Shown here one piece after another: positions 19,865-31,315 of a stretch of 64,000 nucleotides of DNA. The notes under the pieces are model-generated. The model worked only from the letters and a program-made list of their open reading frames with translations, had not been told where the DNA came from and ran no database searches. Within the stretch, counting starts at the first letter, position 1. Every line of letters begins with the position of its first letter. The stretch is from Cryoendolithus antarcticus (taxonomy: Eukaryota > Ascomycota > Dothideomycetes > Cladosporiales > Cladosporiaceae): positions 558,001 through 622,000 of the forward strand of contig NAJO01000010.1 in NCBI GenBank assembly GCA_002077065.1, read 5' to 3'. A program made the position numbers and the translations under genes.

Positions 19865-21200
19865 ATGATCGTCAACATGAAGACCTTCGTGCTATCAGCT
19901 CTTGTGTCTACCGCAGCTGCGTTCCCATGGGTGGTCAATGAGCCCGGCGTCGATGCTTCTCTTTTTAAGGAGGCTCGCGCGCAATATCGACGCCAACAAG
20001 CTGGAACTGGGGATGGCGGTGCAGCGACTTGCCCATTCAATGCCAACCACATGCCTGCAGCGCCAGTGAAGGCACCATATTTGTACAACAACGCCAAAGA
20101 TGGCAAGCAAGGCAATCAGAAGGGTGGCTATCAGGTCCCAGCGACTGGCGATACTGCCCATCAGTTCGTGGCTCCTGGCTCAGGAGATATTCGAGGACCG
20201 TGAGTATCATGTCCTACGCATGAAGACCAATTTTACGTGTGCTGACCCGTCACTCAGATGCCCAGGTCTCAACGCAGCAGCGAATCACAACTTCCTCGCC
20301 CACGATGGCATAGTGACCTTCAACGAGCTGGTCGACGCCCAACAGAACGTCTACAACGTCGGCTACGACCTTGCTAACCTCCTTGCTGTGCTCGGCTTGA
20401 CTCTAGCCGACGGCGACCCAGTGACGCAAAAGCTCTCCATCGGCTGCGACGCCACGACCCGCACCTCTGTCAACCCCGCCTTAACAGGTAGCGAGCCTGG
20501 CCTTGACGGCCACAACAAGTTCGAAGCCGATAGCTCCCTCACCCGCAACGACTTCTTCACCCACGGTGGCGACAACTTCCGCTTCAACGGCACATTGTTC
20601 GGCTACATGACCCAGACCACAGGCGCAAACTACAACCGCGAAGGTCTATCGAAGTACCGTCTGCAGCGCTGGCAGCAGTCCCAAGCCGAGAACCAGAATT
20701 TCTACTTCGGTCCTGCCGCCCTGCTTCTCTACGGCGCCGCTAGCTTCTTGTACGAGCTCATGCCCTCTGGCACGCACGGCTACGCGCCAGATCTTGCGAC
20801 CATCTCGTCGTTCTTCGGAGCGAAGCAGAATACTGATAAATCTTGGAGCTTCACGGCTGAGAAGATCCCAGATAACTGGACCAACCGCGTTGCGCCTTAC
20901 ACCAACCAGCTCGTCACGCAGGAAATCCTGGCTATGTATCTGGAGAACCCAGTGCAATTTGGTGGCAACACCGGACCAGGCACGTTCAACGCCATCAGTT
21001 TCAACAGCATTCAAAATGGCAAGATCAGCCCAAATATCAGCCCGAAAGACACTGCATGTCTCTTGTACCAGTTGGCTACCGAGCGTATTCCGAGCTCGTT
21101 GAACGGGGTCATCACGCCTACTGTGCAGGCTCTGGCCTTGGTTGCTACGAAGCTTGGGCCCGCGTTGGCGAATCTGGGTTGTCCGCAGCCTTTGACCTAG
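19865..21200 (+). CDS. Secreted heme-thiolate peroxidase (chloroperoxidase / unspecific peroxygenase family)
   Basis: Model: 19865-20199 joined to 20258-21200, a 58 bp GT-AG intron (425 residues). A second in-frame ATG four codons later is an equally good start. A signal peptide is followed by a propeptide-like segment. The splice rebuilds the heme-ligand motif GPCPGLNAAANH, where the first Cys is the axial thiolate. The distal acid motif reads E-A-D-S-S-L-T-R, in place of the E-H-D of chloroperoxidase or E-G-D of long peroxygenases. The family uses H2O2 to halogenate or hydroxylate organic substrates outside the cell. The substrate cannot be predicted. The gene stands alone with a long upstream region. 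Confidence 0.9.
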
Positions 21201-21763
21201 ATGGCCTGGTGCGCATTGCTTGGCTGTGACGACTGAACTATCTGCGGCGGCCGGAGGTTCATCGCTTGGCGTTGATACTGATGAGATACGAAAAATGACA
21301 GGATGGTAGTGTGCTGGCGCCTATCTCGTGTAAGAACCTGGTCCATATCTAGAAAGGATTTTGTAAAGTGTCTGTGTGTACTACAGCTTGATGGATGCAG
21401 GTACATCGTATGCTCATTGACTGCGAGGGAGTACTGTTTCAATTCGAGGAGTGATCATCGCGTCCCAAGACATATGCTCGAGCAAGATTGACGTTTAAGT
21501 TCCCTAGTATAGCGCTCCATCTGGCCGATGGCGACCACTAGAGGCTCGTTATCGTTTATGATGTGGAAGTGGGTTCACCCATCTCCTCAACTACATCAGC
21601 CCTTTGCCGAAGCGCGATATGTGATACCGAATTCTTGCCGGAAGTTGGAAGGTCGACGAAAGCTCACGAAAGCTCGAATGACGCACTGCTCTATGGTCTA
21701 TCCACCCGCGTGCTCTGCCATGTAACGCCACACGCCATCGCTAATCTCACAAATACAATTCCT
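21201..21763. other. Convergent 3' intergenic region
   Basis: This 563 bp lies between the converging stop codons of the peroxidase and TRS85 genes. No gene, repeat or RNA was recognised. Confidence 0.4.
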
Positions 21764-24208
21764 CTACTCGAATCCATCATCCCTCGTCCTCCTCCGCTCA
21801 AGCACTGGACTGGGCGCGGTGATCTCGACTCCAGCGCCGTGCGGGCTTCTCAACACAGCAGGCGAAGTCTCGAGCTCTCCACTCCCAACACCCAGCGGAT
21901 CGAATGCGGTGTTCAAATCCGGCGGCTTCGCTATACTGACACTCTTGCGATGCATGGGCGAGCTCGGAAACTGCATTGTGACCGGCTCGATCTCTCCCTG
22001 CAGCGGCTCGACAAGCGTCTGCTCATCATCGTCTCTTTGCAGCTCGAGTGGCTGCGGTCCAGCGCGATTACTACGCACGGTCGCCTGAAGCGAGACGAGG
22101 AATCCGTGCATACCCTCCCATTGCTTCGTTGACTCTGTAGCAGTGTAGTACTTCAGAGCCTCAGCCAGACACTGCTCAGCTTGACTTGTCTTCTCGAGCC
22201 GCAGCCAGGCGTCCGCGGCGAGGGTGTACCAGAATGCTGCTTTCCTTCGCCGGCCTCCTGAGGTGGTCGTTGATTCGGCTTTGCGCTCGGTAAAGCAGGA
22301 GGCGATGGCTTCGAGTGCTAGTACATGTCCAACGGGTCCGACAAGTCGGTCATCAATAGCTCTGCTGAGCCAGCGGGCGCAATCTTCAAGTGCAGTACCG
22401 CCACGAAGGCGCAAAAGCTCAACCCCGAGAGCCACAGTGCGTAGCGCATTGTACGGAGATCCGACGCGAGTAATGTAGGAGTAATACGCAGTCTCCAGGT
22501 ACTGGTCGACGCCTTCTACACGCGCTTTGCTAGACGACCCAGAAGCAGCAAGCAACATGCTCACGGCTGCCATCTCATTTGCAGCAGCATAATGCCTCCA
22601 CGCCTTATCGTTCTTGAAGTCTTGGCACAGAATTTCGTATGTGCTTTGAGCAAGCTTGAAGTCTCTTAACATGATCGCGTAGTCGGCGAGTCTGCGCATG
22701 ATCGCTTCCGGAGCATCTGTCTTGTAGATGCCTTGTAAGGCGTCGTAATTAGAGCTAACGCCCCCTAAAGAGGGCCCCGTAGCTGAGCGGGTCCCGAACG
22801 TAGTGAAGCGCTTGGACAGCGACATGAAGCGACCACTGATGCCGCGGCGTCTAGACGCGACCTGGTCATTCCATTGCGCTGATGCGCGCTCCATGCTGGG
22901 TATGATCGACTGTGTCACCATCTCCCGTACGAAGGCACGTATCGCGTTCACGTCAGATTCAAAAATGCATGGAGTGGCGTCTTCATCGTCTTCACTCGTC
23001 TCGCGCCGCACGATCTCAGTGAGTTCCTCGGCAGCAGCCATCCACTCGCATCGTGGTAGCTTCGTGCTGTCATCGTCAGTGGGCACGCATTGGGTGCTCC
23101 GTAATCTCAATAGGTGGCAATGCAGCCCGAAGTGCCGCTTCATCTGATCGTACAGTGCCATAGATTTCGTAATGTCATCATAGTCTTCGTCATGAACAAG
23201 AACGTAGTATCGTAAGAACTCGTTGAGAACCCATGGAGGGACCCTGCTTTCACCCGTGTTTGAGGACGCGTAAAGAGATCGAAGCTCTTCTATCGGCGAA
23301 GGCGACCGTGAAGAGATCGCGATGACTGTGGCTACTGGGTGCGAGAAGGTCTCGAACGGGACCATAGGCAGTCCTGACAGCAAACGTTTGAAATACAGTC
23401 TGTAAAAGGGCGACTCAGCTTCGGAAGATGGTTTCGAACCTTGCGTCTGAGCTGTAAGATAATCATCCTCGAAGGGACTAGATTGCTCCTCAGCGAAGGT
23501 CAAGTGACGGTCCACGAGATCCTCGATCTGCGGTACATCGCCACCGGATCTCAGCCTTGCGGGCTTGAACTCTAGCGTCGAAAGTCTCTTCAGACCGTTC
23601 AAGCCAAGTCCAGCCTCGCCCTCTGTACTGCGCCTATCCGCCGGCCGTGGAGCCTCTAGTCCATCATGGACTCCAGTGAAGCGGATGCCAAAATCGTCCC
23701 AGGACCGACTTGCTCCGCTACTGTCTCGTATGGTCACCTTGCCCTGCACGTGCTCGCCATACGGTCGCAGCAGCTCGAGCAGTCCACCTGCGACCCCTTT
23801 GTGTCGGACCAGCTCCTCGGTGTCTTGCGATGCCAGCACCGAGACATGTGGTGCGAAGGCTCTCAGGATTGTATCGCTTGTCCCAACACCTAGCGACGCT
23901 CTCCGACCAGCTGGTGAGACTTCTCGTCTCGCTGTCACCGCGCCGGGCGACAGGACGGAGCCATTGGCGACGCCACCAGTAGGGGTCCCGCTAGTCGCCT
24001 CGCTCGGCGATCCAACATGGGTTCCAGGGAGGGAGGTTGTAGACTGGAAGAGTGTGGAGAGCGAGGCATTCGAGCGACGGTACGGCAGACTGGTGATAGA
24101 TGCGAGTGGAGACTTTCGGAGTGACTCTCGCCTCTTTGGCACGCTGATATTGGACTCTGAGTCCGAGTCCTGCGGGGACTGCAGAGGATCATCCGGCGTC
24201 GGTGGCAT
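21764..24208 (-). CDS. TRS85: TRAPPIII subunit Trs85 / TRAPPC8-like
   Basis: Trs85 is the subunit that defines the TRAPPIII complex, a Rab (Ypt1) exchange factor acting in autophagy and early secretory traffic. This single-exon gene encodes 814 residues. The first ~100 residues are Ser/Pro-rich and probably disordered. The Trs85 domain then starts with a PHVSVLASQDTEELVRHKG segment. It continues through a region ending in LNEFLRYYVLVHD, and a helical-repeat C-terminal half follows (for example AIMRRLADYAIMLRDFKLA and KNDKAWRHYAAANEMAA). The start ATG at 24208 is the first in frame. The assignment rests on family pattern recognition; orthology to Trs85 rather than another TPR-type trafficking protein is likely. 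Confidence 0.82.
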   Translation of the reverse strand: MPPTPDDPLQSPQDSDSESNISVPKRRESLRKSPLASITSLPYRRSNASLSTLFQSTTSLPGTHVGSPSEATSGTPTGGVANGSVLSPGAVTARREVSPAGRRASLGVGTSDTILRAFAPHVSVLASQDTEELVRHKGVAGGLLELLRPYGEHVQGKVTIRDSSGASRSWDDFGIRFTGVHDGLEAPRPADRRSTEGEAGLGLNGLKRLSTLEFKPARLRSGGDVPQIEDLVDRHLTFAEEQSSPFEDDYLTAQTQGSKPSSEAESPFYRLYFKRLLSGLPMVPFETFSHPVATVIAISSRSPSPIEELRSLYASSNTGESRVPPWVLNEFLRYYVLVHDEDYDDITKSMALYDQMKRHFGLHCHLLRLRSTQCVPTDDDSTKLPRCEWMAAAEELTEIVRRETSEDDEDATPCIFESDVNAIRAFVREMVTQSIIPSMERASAQWNDQVASRRRGISGRFMSLSKRFTTFGTRSATGPSLGGVSSNYDALQGIYKTDAPEAIMRRLADYAIMLRDFKLAQSTYEILCQDFKNDKAWRHYAAANEMAAVSMLLAASGSSSKARVEGVDQYLETAYYSYITRVGSPYNALRTVALGVELLRLRGGTALEDCARWLSRAIDDRLVGPVGHVLALEAIASCFTERKAESTTTSGGRRRKAAFWYTLAADAWLRLEKTSQAEQCLAEALKYYTATESTKQWEGMHGFLVSLQATVRSNRAGPQPLELQRDDDEQTLVEPLQGEIEPVTMQFPSSPMHRKSVSIAKPPDLNTAFDPLGVGSGELETSPAVLRSPHGAGVEITAPSPVLERRRTRDDGFE

Positions 24209-24513
24209 CGATGTGGCAAGGAAGTAGTCTGGGCGTGATTACGATCACGGGAGCACACATTGACGTCGGATCGCGCGTAGAATGATACCGAAAGCTCTGT
24301 AAAGACTGTGATTGCATTTCCAACAACTCAATGTGGTTCACTTCGAGAGGTGGCCGGATAAACCTCGGCTTCGACTCGGACGGGATTGGCTGTGATATGA
24401 GTCGGAAGGTTCACTTGTTTATGTACACGCGAAGCTGATATGCCTGACTGCGCTTAGCAGATGCTGTCATCATACCCTTCATCTTAGCACGTCGACTACC
24501 CGTCTAGTCGTGA
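24209..24513. other. Divergent promoter region, TRS85 / CCA1
   Basis: This 305 bp lies between divergent start codons. No specific element was identified. Confidence 0.4.
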
Positions 24514-27498
24514 ATGTACAACATCCGCAGCAGAATCTGTTACGAGGCTCGTCACCTCTGCAAGCCCAGGCCATCCCAGTCTCCAGCAAAAGTCCCGTTG
24601 AGCGCGAGCTCATGGTGCCTCTACCAACCGATGAGCCCGGCCAGACTGATCACTGAATCATCACATCCCAACAAACGAAGGAGAATCAGCTCATCACCGA
24701 CTGATCACACCCAAACTCGCTGGGTCAGTATGGCCCCGATGATCCAAGAAATCGAGGACGTTCCTTCGTCAGGCACAGAGATCGAGCTCACAGATGTCGA
24801 ATCGACCTTACGTCGATTGCTTCTCGATGTTGCGGCGTACATCGACAAGGACCCGCCAGCCCCATACGATGAGTACGGCAACTGCGTAAACCCCAAGCAC
24901 CTTCAGACTCAACCCGTCACGTTGCGCTTCACCGGCGGTTGGGTCCGCGACAAGCTTCTCGGTATTGGCAGTCATGATATCGACATCGCAATCAATAAGA
25001 TGACTGGGTACCAGTTCGGTCTCCGACTCAAGCAGTACCTCGAGATCCCGGGAAACCCTGAGAAGTATGGCCTTGACGGTGTTGCTACTACTGACAAGGA
25101 GAACGCCAAAGCTGGTGCATCTGACAAGTCTAAGACTGTTGGCGGACTACACAAGATCGAAGCCAATCCTGAAAAGTCGAAGCACCTCGAGACAGTGACG
25201 ACGAGGATCTTTGCGCTGGACCTCGATCTTGTGAACCTTCGGAAGGAGACTTACACCGACGATAGCAGAAACCCTCAGATGGACTTCGGGACTCCCGAGG
25301 AGGATGCCTTGCGCCGAGACGCTACTGTGAATGCAATGTTCTACAATCTCAATACACAAGAAGTCGAAGACTTCACTGGCCGTGGTCACGATGACCTGGC
25401 TGCAAAACTCATTCGAACGCCGCTCGAGCCGTATCAGACATTCAAGGACGATCCACTACGCGTGCTTAGACTGATACGATTTGCAAGTCGATTGGGCTTT
25501 ACAATAGACCAGCCGGCTCTGGAGGCGATGCGCAATGCCGAGATCAAGGATGCACTACAGCGCAAGATCAGCCGTGAGCGTGTGGGAGTTGAGCTGGAGA
25601 AGGCTCTTCAAGGACCAGATCCACAGGAAGCCATGCGACTCATCTTCGACCTTGATTTGTACTTCACGCTGTTCTGCGATCCGACAGTTGACCCCGCAAA
25701 GCACTACACACCTGACACTGGTGGCTGTCGTGCACTACTTGACGAACTTGAGACCCTAATGGAAGTTGGTAGTTCTATCTCTCAGCTGCTTCTGCATGAT
25801 AAAGACGAGCAATACCTCGCATGGATGCTTGCAGCTGTGGTGCCATACCGAGATGCCCCTGATCCCCAGCCACTCCAGCCTGGACGCAAGCCACCACCTC
25901 CCATACCTTCTACAGTCGCTCGTGAAGGTGTCAAGGCTACGAACAGAGTGTGCGATGTGATCACTGCATCATACATGCACCGAAATGAGATCAGAGATCT
26001 TGTACACCGTGTCGAGGCGCATCGACGGCGACCCGAGCGTGCGAACGGCGCATCGAGCAATCCAGGTCGCGACGTACTCGGCATGGCTGTCAGGAGATGG
26101 GGTGCGAGTTGGAGAAGCCAAGTCTTGTACTCACTGATTGTAGAAATGCTTGAGCAGCCTGATAGACTTGACGGTAAGTCGTGCTGATCATCTCCAGATC
26201 ATAGCCCCGCTAACGCATACATAGCTGTGCAACGCAGGTACAGTGTATTCCTCACTCATCTCCAGGACCTCAATCTCCTCGACGCCTACACGTTCAAGCC
26301 TCTCCTGGACGGGAAGCAGCTTGCCAAAGCGTTGCACACGTCGCCCGGGGTGTGGATGAAGGAGGCCCTCGACGTGGTCATGGCATGGCAGCTCCGCAAT
26401 CCAGACGTCAAAGACCCGAGCGAGGCTATCGATGAGGTCAAGAACCATGGTGAGCTTACCTCCAGCCTTGTGAGTCACTTTCTTCAGCTTACCGTTCGTC
26501 CGTTGTTCGCGAAGTCCAAGCCAAACAGCCTCACTGAGCAGGGCCGCAGGAAAAACGACCCTGGGCTACCGCCGAAGCTGAGCATGATGTCTGAGGATGT
26601 TGCGACGACGCCATGGAAGAGTGAGAAGAACGGAATTGCACTTGACTTGTTGGCCTGGTCGGTGCAAAGTCTGGATGCAAACACTGTGGAAAAGTACTGG
26701 CATCTACTCGTACCACCTATACTCACACTTGTTGACGACGTCGAGATCCGATGGAAGCTGATGGGTGTCGGCCTCCTTCGCCAACTCCTCGCCGCCACGC
26801 CTCCGTCACTACTCGAGCGAACTGGACTAGCACCGGTCTTCGAAGACGCACTCATGCCCTGTCTCTTGCATCTCCCATCACTGACGCCCGAGCCCGAATC
26901 TATCGCCCTGCTTTCAACCACATATCCCGCACTGCTCACCCTCGCCCGACTGCAATTTCCTATCACTCCGCCTCCCACGTCCAAGCTGTCGCCCGAAGCC
27001 GGCAGACAACATTATGTCAAGAATCTCGACCATGTCTTGCGGAAAGGCATCCTACATTCGCACGCCTTTTGCTCACAATACCCTGGCATCGTCAAAGTAC
27101 TTTACGATAATCTCACAGTGGTACTTCGGGAGCTGGGCATCGACTCTGTCAAGCATATTAAGTACATCTTACCTTTGCTTACCGACACACTCTCGCATCC
27201 CCTAGTCAACGCGGTACAGCAGCAAGATCTGCTGATCAGTGCTGTGCTGGCTCTGCAGGCTGTTATACAGAACGGGTGGCCGAGAATGGTCGAGTACCGG
27301 GGTGAAGTGTTGAAGGGAATGGTATCTTGCTGGCTCGCAATCCAGGACAATGGCGTCGCTTTACCTGCAGACCTTGAACAGGAGATGAAGAAGGCAGTGC
27401 AGATGCTCCAGGCGGCTGTCGCAGAGCAGGTGCCTTGGGATGACGAAGTCGCACAGCTCATCATGGTCGATGGCAGGTTGGCGGAGCTACTTCGGTGA
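24514..27498 (+). CDS. CCA1: tRNA CCA-adding enzyme in frame with a TTI2-like C-terminal domain
   Basis: Model: 24514-26173 joined to 26225-27498 (51 bp GT-AG intron; 977 residues). Residues ~80-625 are class II tRNA nucleotidyltransferase, which adds the 3' CCA to tRNAs in nucleus, cytosol and mitochondria. Visible are GGWVRDKLLG with the catalytic DIDIA (near residues 140-158), RRDATVNAMFYN (near 266) and the DPLRVLRLIRFASRLGF helix. The N-terminal ~60 residues are basic and could target mitochondria. At about residue 630 the same frame continues without stop or intron into a TTI2-type domain: RPLFAKSKP, PWKSEKN, a WHLLVPPILTLVDD helix and TGLAPVFEDALMPCL. Tti2 is part of the TTT complex that stabilises TOR and other PIKK kinases. 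Normally these are separate proteins. The CCA1 part is certain; one polypeptide versus two transcripts is untested. Confidence 0.85.
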
Positions 27499-28932
27499 CA
27501 GACTAGTTGAGACATTGTACAGCAGCTGTATACATTACTTGGCAAACGTTAGAAGTCATTGAACATCTCCCCTGTAGTCGGCTTCTATGACCTTCGTTGT
27601 CTGTGGTTGACATTTCATGCCTGAGTATTGGCCTGGTGCACGGACGACCAGGGTGATTCTATCAACAGCTTCAAACCACCAAACCTATCATTGCAACAAC
27701 CTTCAACACCTCATCATTCTTGTGCTACAGAGCTCTGATCTTCGTCGCTTTCGTCTCGAGCGATACTGGCGTACTTGCTAGCCGCATTATCTCTGATCAC
27801 CACCTGATACCCGATCCAGTCAGTCCATGGACGCCCTTCAAGTGGGAGGCCGCATAGAAAATTGAGAGATAAGTCGACGTGACCTTATCGCAACGCCATT
27901 GACCCGCGTAGTCGGTTCATGAAGCTTTCGCTGGTGGACGTTTTCCTCGTCTTTAGGTTCTCGATCATTTCTCCAAGACCCACCGAACATGGTCTCCCAT
28001 CTGCAGATCTTGTCCTTACTCTAAGCGGCGAGGCTGTTGTTACCGATATCCTGACAAGCTGCTTGTGCAGCTACTGCTCAGTAGAAAGGCCCCATCAAGC
28101 GCTGCAAGCGACTGCTACAGACAATTCGTTTCTTCGTGGACAGCGCGTCTCTGGCGGCTCGGTGGCTCGCAGCTCTGGCAATGAGCATCGGGCAAACTCC
28201 GAGACCTGCACTTCGATCCTCAGTACGGACCTTCGAGGCCGACGGTCCTGAAATTGCCGCATTACTGTCGGGAGCAGCTGAGATTGGCAAGATTAAAGTG
28301 TGGTCGTGCAACTGACAGATGGCTGGAGATGCAGCCCAGGGGAGACATTGACCAGCATACATTTCGTCGTCTGGCGGACGGAAGACGAGCTTTTAGATTC
28401 ATACTCCGATGAACGTGAGGCCAGCTGAATGACATGGAAAATTCAGGACCAGGCAACAGTCTCAGTGTGCGACGTTGACGTGGACTGCTACAACTCTTTG
28501 CGATATTAAAAGATGTGATATTCCAGGAACATAGTTACAGGACACGTTTATGTCTAGTGTAAGTGCTTCATTCAGGACCTGGTATCACGCGCTGACCGTC
28601 TCGTGGGCCAGGGTGTTACATCAATGCGTATCAAAGTCAATGATCAGCGCAGAGGAGAGTCCAATGCATGAGATCCGAGTTCGTGCAATCGTTGACCCGA
28701 CTTGTGTCAACTGCGCCTGCCCCATCACATGCACTTGTCGCTTCCCTCTGATTGTTAGAGTTCACTTCGTGTGCTACTGCAGATCACGACATAACCTTCA
28801 AACATCCCCCGTCTCACCAACAACATCGCCACTAAACATAGAGCCATCAACAACACCGCCGCTAGATTCAGAGCCATTCATTCATTGAATACAGGCATCG
28901 CATCGTCAACGCACCCAAATTTCATTGCCTCG
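27499..28932. other. 1.4 kb without a confident gene
   Basis: A 110-codon ATG frame at 27919-28251 has a hydrophobic start but no recognisable domain and no splice partners, so I do not call it. TGTAC/TGTATAC motifs occur just after the CCA1-TTI2 stop and may belong to its 3' processing signals. The right part should carry the promoter of the 2EXR gene. Confidence 0.35.
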
Positions 28933-30014
28933 ATGCCAGACGAAGGGCTGGGCATCTTCGCCCTCCTACCGCCCGAGCTGCGTGCAACTATCTGGCAGCA
29001 TGCCATGGCACCATACAGACAGCATTTCGTCCGCCTCCGGTATGACGGCGACTACGTGCTCGATGCTCTGCAGATGCCAGTTCCGCTGGTCTACAACATT
29101 TCGGCGACCATACGTGCGGAGGTGCACGATTTAGTGTACACCGATCGCTCATGTATGATCATCGTCCATCCTGGCGGTGCATGGGCCGACTTCCCATTGG
29201 TCTTATGTGGGAATCCCTCTTCGCTTCTCGACAGTAGCAAGGCACGTATCCCAGTGTGTCGCTCGCTGAATGTCGGGATCGAGTTGCCCACGCCGCGCCA
29301 GATTGGACCCATTGCTGCGGGAAGAGGAAATGTGCGCCGCATTGGTAAGACTGCAAGGTCTCGTGATACTGTACAGTGGTCGATACTGACCGAGAGACAG
29401 TCGACCTTCTCAACAAGATCGCACGTCAACAACGCATATCCCCGATCCGCATCTACCTACACACCCCACCCTCTCGCCGCGATCGCGTCTACCGTCGCAG
29501 CGACTTCGAAGTCGTCGTCGGTCCCTTTCACGCCCTACGACTCCCCGTGAATCCTGCTCCTCAGCCGATTCTCATCAGCCGCAACTTCTGCTGGTATCAG
29601 ACCGACCACGGCCGCGATGATAGCTGCAACCTCATCGAGACCGCAGTTCGTCAATTCCAGGATCAGACAACCGCGGTGACGACCAAGCGTCAATTGACAA
29701 TCGACATCAAACTGAATCTCTCCCTAGTATCACACGGGCTCTGCGCTGCTATACCAGCTGACTTCATCATCGGCAAAGTCTGTGAGACGGCCACGCAGCT
29801 TCAAGCTTGGTATGCGAAGACTTATAACAAGCAGCCGGACTGGCTGCTGACGCTAGCTTGGGAGATCAGGAGAGATGTCGGGGATGGAGATGGACTTTTG
29901 CAAAGGATGATTGATGCGGCAGTGGGCAACCAGTTGGGGGAGGCGACGGCGCACCATGTGTTACAGTGGAGTAATGGGCATATGGCCAGGGTGAATCCGT
30001 ACTGGGATGAGTGA
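28933..30014 (+). CDS. 2EXR/F-box-like domain protein, function unknown
   Basis: Model: 28933-29344 joined to 29401-30014 (56 bp GT-AG intron; 341 residues). The N-terminus has the pattern F-x-LLPPELRATIWQHAM at about residues 7-24, which matches the 2EXR/F-box-like domain common in expanded ascomycete families. The open frame extends upstream only through non-ATG codons, so I start at 28933. The remainder has no catalytic motif I recognise. Proteins of this type are usually uncharacterised and numerous, with a few thought to work as ubiquitin-ligase adaptors. The splice is supported by the change of frame and good donor and acceptor sites. Confidence 0.7.
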
Positions 30015-30301
30015 AGGGCCAAATCGGGAGTTGACGGTCGGCGTCTGTCAGATAACGACATGGCAACAAGATGGGTCTCAGCGAGGTGAGAGACTTGGAG
30101 AGTGATTGAGCAGGGTGCGAATTACTTCGTTGAGAGCGAGCTTTTGTGTAGCATTTCGTTAAGTGGTGAAAGTACAGCGCTGTGTAACATCACTCCAGTC
30201 ACAGGACTGGCATTCCATAGCCATATCTTGCACTTCAATCTCGATTCAGAACCCACTCAACCAGTCGGCACGGCTGCGACCAGTCTGGACAATGTCACAT
30301 A

Positions 30302-31048
30302 CTAGCTAGACAACGCCTGCTCACGAGTATCCAGCGCGTTGGCTCTAGTCTGCAGCTCATCTGCTCGCACTAGCGCCTGATCCTGAGCTGCCTCGGCTGC
30401 TTGCAGTTCAACATCGAGCTGAGCTACTCGCTCGTCCCCCATTGCCGAATTTGCACGAACATCCTGTGACGGAGAGCTGGCCAATCGCTCGCTCAGCTCG
30501 CCGACGGTACTCGCCAGCTTGGCGTTGGACTCCGTCAGCTTAGCGATCGTGTTCATTTGCTTCTGCACAGTCATGCCGAGCCTGGTGTTCGTCTCGGAGA
30601 GCTCCTGCAGTCTCTCGGCCTGACCTTCGACCTTAACGGGAGTGTCATCGCCTCTGATAGTCTGGGGTAGTGCGTCGCCGAAATTGAAGTTGAAGCTCAC
30701 GCCGCGCGACTCTAGTGCGTGCTAGAGATTGAACATGGTATTTCCTGCGGCATTGCTCGAATTCGCAGAAGCCAGCAGCGTAGTCGTGGGTGCAACACCA
30801 TCTTCGCGCTTGATCGCCACAGGAGGGGCGATCGCTTCGCGGGTACTGGTATCATCGTCTTGAGCGATTGCGGGCCCTGTCTTCTTCTTCGCCGCTGGCA
30901 ATTTCACAGCCGATGCGCATCCTGTATCCTCAGCTAGGACCGCTGTCATTGCATCTGCGGTAACTTTGCGCTTTTTTGCCACCGAAGGCATCGATTCGTG
31001 CGAGGTTTTGTCGGTTGTTGGAGGGTTCAGCTCCGGATACATCCTCAT
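30302..31048 (-). CDS. Possible nuclear coiled-coil protein with an in-frame stop or unrecognised intron
   Basis: Two minus-strand frames lie in the same phase, separated only by one TAG (30724-30722). The upstream part (108 codons, ATG at 31048) is Lys/Ala-rich and contains SVAKKRKVTAD, which resembles a classical nuclear localisation signal. The downstream part has no ATG near its beginning. It is a heptad-rich coiled coil of about 100 residues (KLTESNAKLASTVGELSERL and following). A 75-nt in-frame GT-AG segment (30796-30722) with a good acceptor but weak donor would remove the stop and give 223 residues. Otherwise the gene is broken. No homologue is recognised. Existence of a real gene is moderately likely; its structure is uncertain. 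Confidence 0.35.
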
Positions 31049-31315
31049 CGTCTCTATGAATGCGATCCTCTGTATAAGCTTCTATACAACCACTCGTGAT
31101 GGTAGCTGTTCGAGAGTGGAGGGTTTTGTGGTCGCGGTATCTGAGATGGGGCGTCAGCAGTAAGAGTTGACTCGAGTGAGGGTGCTGTCACATGTACGCC
31201 AACGAGCATTTCAACTATGAAGTGACGCTTCGACTCACTCAGCAGTGAGCAATCCCTTCAGTTGTGACACTGATCATTGACTGTCCACCTCGGCATGTGA
31301 CATCAGCTACCCTGA

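Noticed and set aside
26438..26475. Possible 38-nt intron ending CCA1 before the TTI2-like part
   Set aside because: Too short for a spliceosomal intron here, where the others are about 50 bp or more.
27919..28251. 110-codon ATG frame
   Set aside because: No homology recognised, no splice partner, ordinary chance length in GC-rich DNA.
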